Shown: positions 45,058 to 58,599 of the stretch, one piece after another | How positions within the stretch are numbered: position 1 is the stretch's first letter | How the letters are laid out: every line of letters begins with the position of its first letter | Source of the DNA: Sequoia sempervirens | Lineage: Eukaryota; Streptophyta; Pinopsida; Cupressales; Cupressaceae | Assembly: GCA_007258455.2 (NCBI GenBank) | Contig: VDFB02262657.1 | Location: 1-64,000, forward strand | Direction: 5' to 3' | Length of the DNA: 64,000 nt | Translations under genes and position numbers: made by a program | The notes under the pieces: model-generated | Database searches by the model: none | Told to the model about the DNA's origin: nothing | The model's input: the letters and a program-made list of their open reading frames with translations, nothing else

Positions 45058-45379
45058 GATCCTTAGTTTTCGAACATGAGGCTGGTCTACAAGAAAATCT
45101 TTGTAGAATAATGAAATTTCTTGGATCGAATCAAAAATGGGGTTTGCAGGTTCGAAGGGTTGTTCCTTCTGTTATGGATTGTTCGGCACAGGGTTTCGTT
45201 CCAGTCAACATTGATTTGCGACGTCCATTGAAATCTCTTGTCAATGCTCTTTGGACCAGAGTACAATCTTCTTTTCCCTTTATACTTTTGATATGTTGTG
45301 TGCAAATTGTAAATCATTTTGAAGGTTCAAATTTCACGTGCATGCTGAGAATTTAATTTAGATTTATACGATGTGGTTT

Positions 45380-45640
45380 TCAATTTATAATAATATGTTG
45401 TGGTTTCAATTTATATTCATATTTTATGTGAACCTCAAACACGCACACTAGGTGATCAACCATAGATGTAATGCAACTAAGGTTACTGATGTGTGGAGCT
45501 ACGCACCCCTCAGCTGCTAAACCATCATGACTGCATGCGCCCAGGACACTAGCAAAGCTTATAATGATAGGATGTGTTCTGGAGCTCTTCATTAATTCAA
45601 AGATTTTGAGAGCTTCCTTGTGAAATCCATTTCATTTCAT
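45380..45640 (-). pseudogene. captured PPR-protein gene fragment (left LTR)
   Basis: Minus-strand NGFHKEALKIFELMKSSR followed by ISFASVLGACSHDGLAAEG and ITSMVDHL. This is the classic PLS-class pentatricopeptide-repeat sequence (compare NGxxKEAL..F..M......P..ITF.SVL.ACSHAGL..EG...MVD.L). PPR proteins bind organellar RNA and act in editing or processing. Only about one and a half repeats remain, with no start and a stop just upstream, so there is no functional protein. It is repeated in the right LTR (52,027-52,287), so the fragment was captured before or during element D's spread. Confidence 0.88.
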
Positions 45641-45645
45641 TCATT

Positions 45646-46620
45646 CTAATATAGTGCTGCCTGTGGTAGATTTAAATTACATAATTTAAATAAACTTTCT
45701 AAATTCTTTGGTAGTCTGTCACAGCCGCGCGTCTGAACATATAGGCAGTTTAAAGGTTTAGATAACTTGCTCAATTCTTCTGACAATCTATTGCAGTTGC
45801 AGCTCTTGAAAATAAACATTGTCAATGTACTAACATGGTAAAGTTCATCTTCCAGCAGAAACGCGTCCAATTCAGAAAAGAAAAAGTTGTGCATTAGTTC
45901 TCCATCTCTTAAGTCATGTATTTGCACCTCACCTGTCCCTTTACCTCCCGTCTTGTGAATAACCCTTGAGATTTGATAATAATGCAAGTAGATGGCGATA
46001 TTTCCAAATTCCAATATTCACTTTCTAATATACTTGGCAATCTGTCTCTGTTACGCCCTTTTAGAGTTGAGGCCTTGTTCAGAATTAAATAGTTTTCCTG
46101 AAACCATTGGCAAACCGTCACAGCTGCAATGTTTAGACTTGCAAAGGTGGAGTAAATTTAAATAATCTCACTGATTTCATTGTCAATCTGTTGCAGCAGT
46201 GCACTTGAACATGGTAGGGTGCATAGATTTAAATAAACTCTCTCAAGATTTAATTATTGTTTATCCACAAGGCTGAAGGAAAATGGCTTCTCACGTTTTT
46301 GCAACCGTAACCATCTCAAACTTGGAGGAAGCTTGGTTCGTGTGTCTTCTCTGATGCCGTCAATGAGCAGATTGTTCAAGTGAAGAAATTGAGGACCAAT
46401 GAGCAGATTATTTAATTCTCTTGGTCTGCACAATGTTTCAAGCCTATGCCAATTACCTCCGTTCAGTCGAAGCTGAGAGAAATTGATGTTTTTGGATATA
46501 GTGTTTAGATGAGCCTTCGCATAGTCTGGTAATCTAAATTTATATAACCTCCCTGATACCGTTGGCAACCTACCACAGCTGTAGCTAGAAAATTAAATAA
46601 GCTCTCTGATTTCTATATTA
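45646..46620 (-). pseudogene. captured leucine-rich-repeat fragment of an NB-LRR-like gene (left LTR)
   Basis: Minus-strand pieces in several frames: KLPPSLRWLRLQK and FSQLRLNGGNWHRLETL (46,254-46,568), then CNRLSEELSKL and CDRLPKNLESLFKLCNL (45,646-45,860). The spacing and the LPxxLxxLxxLxxL pattern are those of the LRR region of plant TIR- or CC-NB-LRR immune receptors. No NB-ARC motif (P-loop, GLPL, MHD) is seen. Frameshifts and stops occur throughout. It is adjacent to the PPR fragment and in the same orientation, antisense to the D LTR promoter. Repeated in the right LTR (52,308-53,280). Confidence 0.65.
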
Positions 46621-48782
46621 GCCTGTCTCAACCGTGCACTTTTGAAAACATAATAGGAAGTTTTAATCTCTCCGATTCCATTGTAAATCTATCGCAGCAG
46701 ATGTATTTGATTTTAAGTTATATTTTTCACATGTTTCTATATTTATGCAATGTTAGTATTTAAGTCTTTTACTATAAAGGAGAATTAGTTATTAAGCAAA
46801 TAAATTGGTCTAAGTTGAAAGAAAAAGTTGTCTATATTATTAGGTAATATTATTTTGAGGAAAATTTACTTATCTATCTGATCTTAATAAATAAATATAA
46901 GTGTGGAGGCTAAGACTAGGTAATAGGGAAATAAAGTTATGTGTCTTTTCTAGTGTAGGTATGTGGATATAGGTAGATCAATGAGTCTTTCTCCTTTTTA
47001 TTATATAAAGTTTTATCTTAGGTACGCTTATCGTTATGTTATGGTATATTTTAGTTAGGAATGATACTTCTAATAGGATGGAATAAATGAGTTATAATTC
47101 AAATGTTATAAATGGGGGGATCAGTGCTATCATCCACATCTCTTGACCTCAGACTAAAAGAATTGTGGTCATATAAGGGTAGAAGTGTTAATTGATCTTT
47201 ATGTAGATATTTGTGATAATTGTGGGGTATGGTGATTATACTAGGTAATAACGTTATAGGTGATATTTTATCCAGTTAAGTTAGTGCCATTAGTTTAAAG
47301 TATATTTTCATATAATAACATCATCGTATTCTAATTTTGTGTCATGGAGATTATTACTATTAAGTCAATATTTTGAATAATTTGTGTTGTAGAGAACATG
47401 AAATGGGATTTAATTCTATTAGTCCTTAGTAAAACATATACGCTGACTTATAATTATTGAATTATGGAGGAAGTATGTATTGGAACTTCTTTTGTTGTAT
47501 GAACTACATCTTGTTAAGCAAATGTATAAATTGTATTTGAAATTTGACGTTCTTTAGTGAATTAGCATTGAATGTATATGTATGTTTAAGGGTTAATTTG
47601 ATGTTTCCAATTGGATGTGTCCTCCTTTACGTTTGCTTGGTTGTTCAAAAATGATTTTTTTTTTTATTCCGTTGGGTTTGTGTCGATTTATGAGTGATTT
47701 GGTGGACCTTTCATTGTGAAATTTCCTTGAGTTTGTGTGAGTTGGGAATCCTCTTTAATTTAAATTGTATTGTTATTCGTTTAACCCTTCGTGGTGAATT
47801 CTTGAGTTGTGGGGGTCTTATTAATTATTTTTGTGATGGAATTTATTGGATACTTATGCGATGCTTGGTTGTGATAAGTTTATGCTTCTTATGGAATGCG
47901 GTCTTCCCACTTTTATTATTTTGATTATATTGTTGGCATGGTTGTTAATTTTGACAAAGGTCATTTGTTTGCCAACTGTATGGGTATCTTGTTGCATGCT
48001 TTTACCTCTATTGTTGAAGGTTTGTTTCTGGATGGTTCCATGTTGGTGTGAGTGCCTTTGGAGACTAATTTTGATTCAAGGAATCCTTTGCCATTTAATT
48101 TGTGTTGTTTTGTTTATGAGTTGTGGATAGTTAATCTTCTTGAATTTAGTCCGTATCGAAGTTATTGATGTTGTTTGAATGGAGTTGTTGATCTTACTTT
48201 GGTGTATTTACTCATTATATTGGAATTGCGAATAGTTCTTGTGGCCATGCAATTATTGTGTCAGTTCTTTCATGTGGACTTTTTGAGAATCTTCCAGAGG
48301 CTTGAGTTGATTGTCAGTTGATGTTCTCTCTTTATGTGCCCTTGATGTGGCAAGTGTTTTGGTTTCATTATTTTGAAAGGGTTGTACGGAACTTTGTAAG
48401 ACTCTGATGTTGTACTTGTTAGCAAGATGGGTAATGCCTCGCATGCTTTTATGTTGTGATTCTTTGTTCAGATAATGATGGTACAACCCTTGGTTTTTAT
48501 GTTGTGGGGTCTCTAGGGAGAGTGGCTCCTCGTGGGGGCCGCGCCCCGTTTAAGGGGAAGGGCTCAGGATAACCCACGAGTGAGTTAGTAAACAAGTGAA
48601 AACCTAATAATTAACTTAGGAGGGTTGGGTAGTAATATCATTATAAGATTAATAAAATGGATGCCTCATCTTCATTAGTGCTTCCATAGGCTAATGGAAG
48701 GCTGAGAAGGCCGTGGTTGGCAAGGTCGTGACCTCGTCTTCACGAGAGGTCTACGGCTCCGCATGAGTCACCCTATGGACCA

Positions 48783-48868
48783 GCGCCTCCAGTTGGGAGG
48801 AAGAGCACAGGACAGCCATAGATGGGACCGGCGCCTCCAGTTGGGAGGAAGAGCATAGGACAGCCCAT
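48783..48868. repeat. 48-bp tandem duplication in D LTR
   Basis: GCGCCTCCAGTTGGGAGGAA starts at 48,783 and again at 48,831. The second copy is partial. The same duplication lies in the right LTR near 55,437-55,523, so it predates the LTR pair. The neighbourhood is GC-richer than the rest of the LTR. Confidence 0.9.
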
Positions 48869-49952
48869 GTAGGACTATGCGATGACACTCTCCCCTAGTT
48901 GCCCATGTGTTTTACTTTGTTGTGTTCCTCTGGAAGTAGGTTGTGGGAGTTGGTTTAGAGTGTTGATATACGGATTTATATTGATTTGTGATTATTGCCT
49001 TAATATATCTTGATGTACTTGGTGGTCTTGTATGATCTCATTGATATTTGACTTATGACCTTGTACTCTTTTGGTATTGTGTTATGATGTTATTGTATTG
49101 TTTAATTGCAATTTGGAATTGTATTATGTTTATTAATTCAGTTTGTTTTGGAAGTGTTTCATGATCATCGTTTTGTTACTTGTTTATTGGTCATTGCTTT
49201 GATTTATGTGATGAGATTTATGATTTTAAGTTATTTTGATGACTCTTGGACGTTGTTGAATATGTCATTGTAATCCTTGAGTTTTATGATACTTTTGTAT
49301 GTTGTTGAGTCTTGTGGTTCCCTGTTTGGATGTTCTTGGTTGTGGTCTCTTTCTTGTTAGCTCCTAGCATGGGGGTGGGTCTTCGGACTCACATGGTCGG
49401 GTGGAACGTGCTAAGCACCCCATTGGGTCCCCAATCGAGGATCGAGAGGTGTAGATGGCTGCTGAGGTATCTGATGTCGATATTTTGTATCATGTTATCT
49501 TATGGATGGTTTCCATTTATGTTCGGAAACACTTTTGTATCATTGTACTTCTTAAACATTGTACTGTAATGTAATGTTAAACTCGGTGTGGTTATTGGCC
49601 ATGGCAGTTGTTATTCATTGTGTGAGTTAATTATTTATATGTTGTACTTACTCAAATGGTTTCTTATCAATGATTATCAAGTATGCGTTATATTGTTAAT
49701 TTTTATTTTGTTATGGATTATATCTTGGGCTTTTATTCTTTATTGTTGTTGTGTGGATCTAAGTCGCGTAATGACTCCTCGTGTACCCCAAGGGATGTAT
49801 GTGTTTGTGAATCTACTTAAATGCAAATTCATGTTATGACTTAATGTGTATTACATGTATGTTATGTTATTTTAAAAAAAATATAATATAAAAAAATTAT
49901 GCTATAATTATTGTGTAATTATCCTTTGGGGTTCACACGGTGGGGCGTAACA

Positions 49953-51186
49953 ACATTGGTATCAGAGCATAGGTTCATACACTGGGCACTATGTGTGCTC
50001 ACTATGTAACCTTGCGCTTAGACCCGTGAGTCTTGAGTTTCACTTTGCTTTTGTCATTGTTGTGAACTTGAATTTTCTTCTATTAGATGGTGTCGAGTCG
50101 ATGGTGCAAGAAACTGATGGGAAAGGATAGGACCCTCGGTGTAGTGCACAATGCACCGATATCCTTCCTATCAGGGATGCTCTATGGACCCTTGAGTTTT
50201 AGTGTGATGTGTTTCTTGGTGATGTCTTTTATGTGTGTGATTATGTCAAGTGTGTGTGGAATCTGTGATTTTGTTATCCTTGAGTGATGAATTATGTTTG
50301 TTGAATCTGTGAAGGTGTAAAATTTTACCCTTTTTTGATGTGAGAATTGGTGTTGAATAATGGTTAAAGTGGAGTTCTTTGTGTGAAAATTATGAGTTTT
50401 AACGAAAATGTGAGGTTTTGTGGATAATTATTCTATGATTTTTAGTAGAATATAGTATCTTGAGGTTAAAATGCAACTTGAATTATTGGTACTAATGTGC
50501 AATGTTCTTTGGTAGCTTTTGATTTACAGGAAGTTGGCTTCATAAACGTAGCAATGAAGGTAATGCAATTGTAATATGTGGGTATAGATACTCATAATTT
50601 CAAGTAGTAATTCATTTTGATATAGTAGATGAATTAGGTTTATGGTTAACATCTTTATGCGAATATTGCCTAACTAATAAGAAGCAAACTGTTTACGAGT
50701 TACTAGAATTATTTTGACTATTTTGAGTGGTTTGGTGGGAGGGACAGTGTGGTATCACTCGCTCGCGAGTGCCCTACTATGCTAGGATTTCCTCTCACGA
50801 GGTATTTGTGATATATATATGTATTGTGTACAACATTTGTTTGCATGCAGGATTGCAGGAACTAAGTCTCGATTCCACCTGCATTGTCAGGACAGGGCGA
50901 GCATCATAAACACCCAATAGGATTGATGTGGAAAATAGGAACTGACAATAAATTTTCCCCAACCTAGTTCGTCATGTGTCCTTGTCTTTGTCAAATTGGT
51001 TTGGTTGTAACCCTGCTACCACTTTTGTTTTGGTATCCTTTCCTTATTATTGTTTTTTTAAATTTTCATTGCTGTCTTGATGAAGTTTAATTGATGATTT
51101 AATGGTGATCTTTGATATTGTTGTGTTACCATGTTTATGCTTGAGCTCGACTTCTAGGAGTAAGTCGATACCTAAGGGGGGGAGGA
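49953..51186 (+). other. internal region of element D (1.23 kb, no domains)
   Basis: Starts with the primer site TGGTATCAGAGCAT (49,957-49,970) and ends with a purine-rich tract AAGGGGGGGAGGA (51,174-51,186). The best open frame (50,087-50,287) has no recognisable motif. The region is too short for gag. It is an internally deleted remnant, able at most to be copied in trans. Confidence 0.8.
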
Positions 51187-52026
51187 TGTAGTGCCCCTCC
51201 GTGTCAATTGTTTGAGACTTTTGTGTGTGCTTCATTGATTACTGTGTTATTTAATTGTGTGAAAAATATCATATGTTAGAAATCATGTTTAAATAACTAA
51301 TTAAATCATAAGTGATTTCCAAGGTTATTTAAAATATGATTAGAAATTAATAATAATAATCAATTAAATTAAATCAAATGATCTAGAGCAAATGATCAAA
51401 TTAAACTAAATTGTTAAAAAGTAAAAGTGATATTATTAGATAAATTTGATTTAAATTGTTAAATTGAAATTAATAGTAATTATGAACAAAATAATCTTCA
51501 AAAGATAATTATTATAATAAGAAATTTATTTGGAAAAGGAGATAGGAAGCTGAAGGGTTTTTAAACAAGAAAAAAAATGGAAAAAGAATTGTTTATTGCT
51601 AAATAAATAAATAAATGATTGTGGAAATTGAACGGTTCTCCGAGGGGAGTGGAAAAGACACCATGAAGCAAATTAAATAAGAAGGATGGGGGTGATGATA
51701 TAAAGATCCTTAGTTTTCGAACATGATTTTGGTCTACAAGAAAATCTTTGTAGAATAATGACATTTCTTGGATCGAATCAAAAATGGGGTTTGTAGGTTC
51801 AAAGGGTTGTTCCTTCTGTTATGGATTGTTCGGCATAGGGCTTCATTCCATTCAACATTGATTTGCGACGTCCATTGAAATCTCTTGTCAATGCTCTCTG
51901 GACCAGAGTACAATCTTCTTTTCCCTTTATACTTTTGATATGTTGTGTGCAAATTATAAATCATTTTGAAGGTTCAAATTGCACGTGCATGCTGAGAATT
52001 TAATTTATATTTATACGATGTGGTTT

Positions 52027-52287
52027 TCAATTTATAATAATATGTTGTGGTTTCAATTTATATTCATATTTTATGTGAACCTCAAACATGCACACTAGGT
52101 GATCAACCATAGATGTAATGCAACTAAGGTTACTGATGTGTGGAGCTACGCACCCCTCAGCTGCTAAACCATCATGACTGCATGCGCCCAGGACACTAGC
52201 AAAGCTTATAATGATAGGATGTGTTATGGAGCTCTTCATTAATTCAAAGATTTTGAGAGCTTCCTTGCGAAATCCATTTCATTTCCT
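52027..52287 (-). pseudogene. captured PPR fragment (right LTR)
   Basis: Counterpart of 45,380-45,640 with only a few substitutions; ISFASVLGACSHDGLAAEG is unchanged. Confidence 0.88.
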
Positions 52288-52307
52288 TCATTTTAATATA
52301 GCGCTGC

Positions 52308-53280
52308 CTATGGTAAATTTAATTTAGATAATTTAAATAAACTCTCTAAATTCTTTGGCAGTCTGTCACAGCCACGTGTCTGAACATATAGGCAGTTTAA
52401 AGGTTTAAATAACTTGCTCAATTCTTCTGACAATCTATTGCAGTTGCAGCTCTTGAAAATAAACATTGTCAATGTACTAACATGGTGAAGTTCATCTTCC
52501 AGTAGAAACGCGTCCAATTCAGAAAAGAAAAAGTTGTGCATTAGTTCTCCATCTCTTAAGTCATGTATTTGCACCTCACCTGTCCCTTTACCTCCCGTCT
52601 TGTGAATAACCCTTGAGATTTGATAATAATGCAAGTAGATGGCGATATTTCCAAATTCCAATATTCACTTTCTAATATACTTGGCAATCTGTCTCTGTTA
52701 CGCCCTTTTAGAGTTGAGGCCTTGTTTATAATTAAATAGTTTTCCTGAAACCATTGGCAAACCATCACAGCTGCAACGTTTAGACTTGCAAAAGTGGAGT
52801 AAATTTAAATAATCTCACTAATTTCATTGTCAATCTATTGCAGCAGCGCACTTGAACATGGTAGGGTGCATAGATTTAAATAAACTCTCTCAAGATTTAA
52901 TTATTGTTTATCCACAAGGCTGAAGGAAAATGGCTTCTCACGTTTTTGCAACCGTAACCATCTCAAACTTGGAGGAAGCTTGGTTCGTGTGTCTTCTTTG
53001 ATGCCGTCAATGAGCAGATTGTTCAAGTGAAGAAATTGAGGACCAATGAGCAGATTATTTAATTCTCTTGGTCTGCGCAATGTTTCAAGCCTTTGCCAAT
53101 TACCTCCGTTCAGTCGAAGCTGAGAGAAATTGATGTTATTGGATACAGTGTTTAGATGAGCCCTTCACATAGTCTTGTAATCTAAATTTATATAACCTCC
53201 CTGATACCATTGGCAACCTACCACAGCTGCAGCTAGAAAATTAAATAAGCTCTCTGATTTTAGTATTAGCCTGTCTCAAC
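52308..53280 (-). pseudogene. captured LRR fragment (right LTR)
   Basis: Counterpart of 45,646-46,620 with similar decay (LSEELSKLFKPLNCLYVQ, RLPKNLESLFKLSKLNLP readable). Extra frameshifts relative to the left copy near 53,160. Confidence 0.65.
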
Positions 53281-56200
53281 CGCGCACTTTTGAAAACATA
53301 ATAGGAAGTTTTAATCTCTCTGATTGCATTGTTAATCTATCGCAGCAGATGTATTTGATTTTAAGTTGTATTTTTCACATGCTTCTGTATTTATGCAATG
53401 TTAGTATTTAAGTCTTTTACTACAAAGGAGAATTAGTTATTAAGCGAATAAATTGGTCTAAGTTGAAAGAAAATGTTGTCTATATTATTAGTTAATATTA
53501 TTTTGAGGAAAATTTACTTATCTATCTGATCTTAATAAATAAATATAAGTGTGGAGGCTAAGACTAGGTAATAGGGAAATAAAGTTATGTGTCCTTTCTA
53601 GTGTAGGTATGTGGATATAGGTAGATCAATGAGTCTTTCTCCTTTTTTATTATATAAAGTTTTATCTTAGGTACGCTTGTCGTTATGTTATGGTATATTC
53701 TAGTTAGGAATGATACCTCTAATAGGACAGAATAAATGAGTTATAATTCAAATGTTATAAATGGGGGGATCAGTGCTATCATCCACATCTCTTGACCTCA
53801 GACTAAAAGAATTGTGGTCATATAAGGGTAGAAGTGTTAATTGATCTTTTTGTAGATATTTGTGATAATTGTGGGGTATGGTGATTATACTAGGTAATAA
53901 CGTTATAGGTGATATTTTATCCAGTTAAGTTAGTGCCATTAGTTTAAAGTATATTTTCATATAATAACATCGTCATATTCTAATTTTGTGTCATGGAGAT
54001 TATTACTATTAAGTCAATATTTTGAATAATTTGTGTTGTAGAGAACATGAAATGGGATTTAATTCTATTAGTCCTTAGTAAAACATATACGCTGACTTAT
54101 AATTATTGAATTATGGAGGAAGTATGTATTGGAACTTCTTTTGTTGTATGAACTACATCTTGTTAAGCAAATGTATAAATTGTATTTGAAATTTGACGTT
54201 CTTTAGTGAATTAGCATTGAATGTATATGTATGTTTAAGGGTTAATTTGATGTTTCCGATTGGATGTGTCCTCCTTTACGTTTGCTTGGTTGTTCAAAAA
54301 TGATTTTTTTTTATTCCGTTGGGTTTGTGTCGATTTATGAGTGATTTGGTGGACCTTTCATTGTGAAATTTCCTTGAGTTTGTGTGAGTTGGGAATCCTC
54401 TTTAATTTAAATTGTATTGTTATTCGTTTAACCCTTCGTGGTGAATTCTTGAGTTGTGGGGGTCTTATTAATTGTTTTTGTGATGGAATTTATTGGATAC
54501 TTATGCGATGCTTGGTTGTGATAAGTTTATGCTTCTTATGGAATGCGGTCTTCCCACTTTTATTATTTTGATTATATTGTTGTCATGGTTGTTAATTTTG
54601 ACAAAGGTCATTTGTTTACCAACTGTATGGGTATCTTGTTGCATGCTTTTACCTCTATTGTTGAAGGTTTGTTTCTGGATGGTTCCATGTTGGTGTGAGT
54701 GCCTTTGGAGACTAATTTTGATTCAAGGAATCCTTTGCCATTTAATTTGTGTTGTTTTGTTTATGAGTTGTGGATAGTTGATCTTGAATTTCTGATTTAG
54801 TTCGTATTGAAGTTATTGATGTTGTTTGAATGGAGTTGTTGATGTTACTTTGGTGTATTTACTCATTATATTGGAATTGCGAATAGTTCTTGTGGCCATG
54901 CAATTATTGTGTCAGTTCTTTCATGTGGACTTTTTGAGAATCTTCCAAAGGCTTGAGCTGATTGTCAGTTGATGTTCTCTCTTTATGTGCCCTTGATGTG
55001 GCAAGTGTTTTGGTTTTATTATTTTGAAAGGGTTGTACGGAACTTTGTAAGACTCTGATGTTGTACTTGTTAGCGAGATGGGTGATGCCTCGCATGCTTT
55101 TATGTTGTGATTCTTTGTTCATATAATGATGGTACAACCCTTGGTTTTTATGTTGTGGGGTCTCTAGGGAGAGTGGCTCCTCATGGGGGCCGGCACCCCG
55201 TTTAAGGGGAAGGGCTCAGGATAACCCACGAGTGAGTTAGTAAACAAGTGAAAACCTAATAATTAACTTAGGAGGGTTGGGTAGTAATATCATTATAAGA
55301 TTAATAAAATGGATGCCTCATCTTCATTAGTGCTTCCGTAGGCTAATGGAAGGCTGAGAAGGCCGTGGTTGGCAAGGTTGTGACCTCGTCTTCACGAGAG
55401 GTCTATGGCTCTGCATGAGTCACCCTATGGACCGGCACCTCCAGTTGGGAGGAAGAGCACAGGACAGCCATAGATGGGATCGACACCTCCAGTTGGGAGG
55501 AAGAGCACAGGACAACCCATGTAGGACTATGCGATGACACTCTCCCCTAGTTGCCCATGTGTTTTACTTTGTTGTGTTCCTCTGGAAGTAGGTTGTGGGA
55601 GTTGGTTTAGATTGTTGATATATGGATTTATATTGATTTGTGATTATTGCCTTAATATATCTTGATGTACTTGGTGGTCTTGTATGATCTCATTGATATT
55701 TGACTTATGACCTTGTACTCTTTTGATACTGTGATATGATGTTATTGTATTATTTAATTACAATTTGGAATAGTATTATGTCTATTAATTTAGTTTGATT
55801 GGAAGTATTTCATGATCATCCTTTGGTTACTTATTTATTGGTCATTGCTTTGATTTACGTGATGGGTTTTGTGATCTTAATTTATTATGTTGACTCTTGG
55901 ATGTTGTTGCAATTCTTGAGTTTTATGATACTTTTGTATGTTGTGAGTCTTGTGATTCCGTGTTGGGATGTTCTTGGTTGAGGACTCTTATTGTCAGCTC
56001 CTAGCACGGGGGGTGGGTCTTCGGACTCACACGGTCGGGTGAAACATGCTAAGCACCCCATTGGGTCCCCAGTCGAGGATCGAGAGGTGCGAATTGATGC
56101 TGCTACGACAACTCCAGAGTTGTATCTGTATTGGAGCCAGTTATGATATTTTGTATCATGTTATCTTATGGATGGTTTCCATTTATGTTCAGAAATACTT

Positions 56201-58599
56201 TTGTATCATTGTGCTTCTTAAACATTGTACTGTAAAGTAATGTTAAACTCAGTGTGGTTATTGGCCATGGCAGTTGTTATTCATTGTGTGAGTTAATTAT
56301 TTATATGTTGTACTTACTCAAATGGTTTCTTATCAATGATTATCAAGTATGCGTTATATTGTTAATTTTTATTTTGTTATGGATTATATCTTGGGCTTTT
56401 ATTCTTTATTGTTGTTGTGTGGATCTAAGTCGCGTAATGACTCCTCATGTACCCCAAGGGATGTATGTGTTTGTGAATCTACTTAAATGCAAATTCATTT
56501 TATGACTTAATGTGTATTACATGTATGTTATGTTATTTTAAAAAAAAAATAAAAAAAAATTATTATGCTATAATTATTGTATAATTATCCTTTGGGGTTC
56601 ACATGGCGGGGCGTTACAAATTAATCATGAATATTTTTAATGATGATAATTCTTTTAAAATGATTATAATTAATTGCATTTGCTAAATTAAATACAATTT
56701 AAATTTTGAAATAATTAGTTTTTGTAGTAATAATAAGTTTTCTTGAAAATTGAAAATATGGTATAATTTTATGTGTATTTTAGTGTAATAGTTGGTAGGC
56801 GTAGATTGACATGTCTATTTAACATTTTTCTGCAGGTTAATGAATTAATTGATTAATTATTATTTAATTTTTGTAAGATAAGGCAATGCATGTGAAGACT
56901 AAGAACTATTTGCATAGTGGGAGAAATTGATCTTTGGATTTATACATGAATATTTCTTAGTTTGAAATTGATTATCAAAATAATCTTAGGGGAATGATTT
57001 TTCAATAAAATTTTCCAATAGAATTTAAATTGTACACCACCAATGAGTTGTAAAACTTCAAATATTGTTGGGAAAATATTTGCATTTATAGATTCTACAC
57101 ATCCTAAATTTTATAAGCACAAATGAATGAAACACATATAAGTTATAATAGAATATTTTAATGAAAATAAAATTCTATTTCTCAAAACAAATTTTAAATG
57201 AATACAAATAAATACCTTTTTTTATGGGTACGTAGTACTTATGATTGCAACCAATTAGCTGTTATACTATAGTATTTCCTAACTTGATTAAGCTCTAACT
57301 AAATAGAGTACCAATCTATATATTTTAATTCAAACCTATATTGCATCATTTATAATCAACATTCATTATTATTTTATTTGAATGGCAAGGCAAGCCTTGT
57401 TTTGAAGTGATACATAAAACACAATAGTAAATTTATACAAGAATTTGTGCATATACATATATGTATGTAAATAAAAAATGTATGATGTGAAATAGGAAGC
57501 CAGAGCATGTGATGATTTTAACAATGGTTTGCTGCTTAACAAGCACCACACTCGTTATTTGCATGATGCATCTCAATCAGTATAAAACCCTGGAAGTTGT
57601 TATCAACATGAACAATAAGCACCAAACAAAAAGCTTGAAGAATAAATTATGTGCTATGAAACCAACACCACAATGGCTCTCTCAACAATGCAACTTAATA
57701 AATATACTTTCTCAGATATTTCAAAATGCATCAATGCTAGACCTCTTATTCCTGGTATCAAAAGAAAGGATAAATACAGAACCAAAGACATGAACAATAA
57801 ATTAATCAAATAATCATTTATTTCACTTCCAAAAATATGTACTAAGTCTGTTGGAATATAAAAGGAAGCATTAATATAACTAAGTATTTGTGCAAAATGA
57901 TCAAAGAAAATGGAAAGGTAAAAATAATTAATGGTATTTAAGGCTCATCAAATGAATCTATTTATTGGCATGCTAGCATTATATAGTTGGTAGAGGTAAA
58001 CTTCTTTTGGTAGAGCACTTGTCTTAGAGTGAATGCATACGTAGCATTGAATTGGAAGAATCGACACATGGAGAAGCCATCATGTACACACTAGAGAACT
58101 TTTGGCCTATAGGGTATGCATTTTGAAGTGTTATAAAACCCATGGAAAATTCCATAACTTCTAATTTCATGACAAATTTCATGAATTCTGAAGACATGGA
58201 AAATGCCACAGATTTTATAACATTTCACTACACACCTTGTAGGGAAAATTCACTACTTTTGGTTCTTCATATCTACCAGAACTTTTAAACTAAATATGAG
58301 CTACAACAATATCTATCCAATGAAGAGCATATTTGATGATTATAATTGTGCAAATTTCCACCTATAAAAGGAAGATGGTCATTAGCAAATAATAGTTTCA
58401 TGTTTTTGAATCACATAGCATATCATTGAGTACACTTAATTGCCTACGTGGAAAGTTATATTCTTGGAAGAAGCACATTTCATTGTAGAAAAAGGTAACT
58501 AAAATAGTTAACAATATTTACAGTTGGTTAACAAAATCTATTTATGCACAATAGGAGAGTTTTGTACTTACATGTCATGTTGGTGGTGTTCAATAAGGG

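Larger units (their letters stand above)
44542..49952 (+). repeat. left LTR of element D
   Basis: 5,411 bp. TATA box at 45,050-45,057 (TATAAAAA), about 510 bp from the left edge, so nearly 4.9 kb would be R-U5. It contains the antisense PPR and LRR fragments, a T/G-rich ORF-poor region (46,700-48,500) and a GC-richer segment with a 48-bp tandem duplication (48,783-48,868). Confidence 0.92.
44542..56618 (+). mobile_element. element D: giant LTRs, minimal internal region
   Basis: LTR-internal-LTR = 5,411 + 1,234 + 5,432 bp. LTRs start TGTAGTGCCCCTCC and end GGGGCGT(A/T)ACA. Primer site and polypurine tract are present; no gag or pol domain survives. The flanks AGGGT and AATTA do not match. LTRs are alike along their whole length with a few differences per hundred bases. 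A single transposition should give matching flanks, so either the site has been lost or the structure arose by recombination between two elements. The second option is supported by the purine-rich tract just left of 44,542. Confidence 0.9.
51187..56618 (+). repeat. right LTR of element D
   Basis: 5,432 bp, same architecture as 44,542-49,952: TATA at 51,699-51,705, PPR fragment, LRR fragment, T/G-rich part, GC-richer tandem duplication. Confidence 0.92.

Noticed and set aside
45380..46620. A functional PPR or NB-LRR host gene
   Set aside because: Only short fragments with stops and frameshifts, lacking starts, NB-ARC motifs or a full repeat series, and present identically placed in both LTRs of an element.
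47694..48130. Hydrophobic, cysteine-rich ORFs in the D LTR, repeated at 54,341-54,777
   Set aside because: T/G-rich DNA gives spurious membrane-like translations in this frame. Duplicated only because it lies in the LTR, with no recognisable family.
57980..58055. tRNA-like A-box wording (TTGGTAGAGCACTTGTCTTA)
   Set aside because: No matching B box, no cloverleaf that I can fold by eye and no CCA-side acceptor pairing. At most a faint SINE-like remnant.
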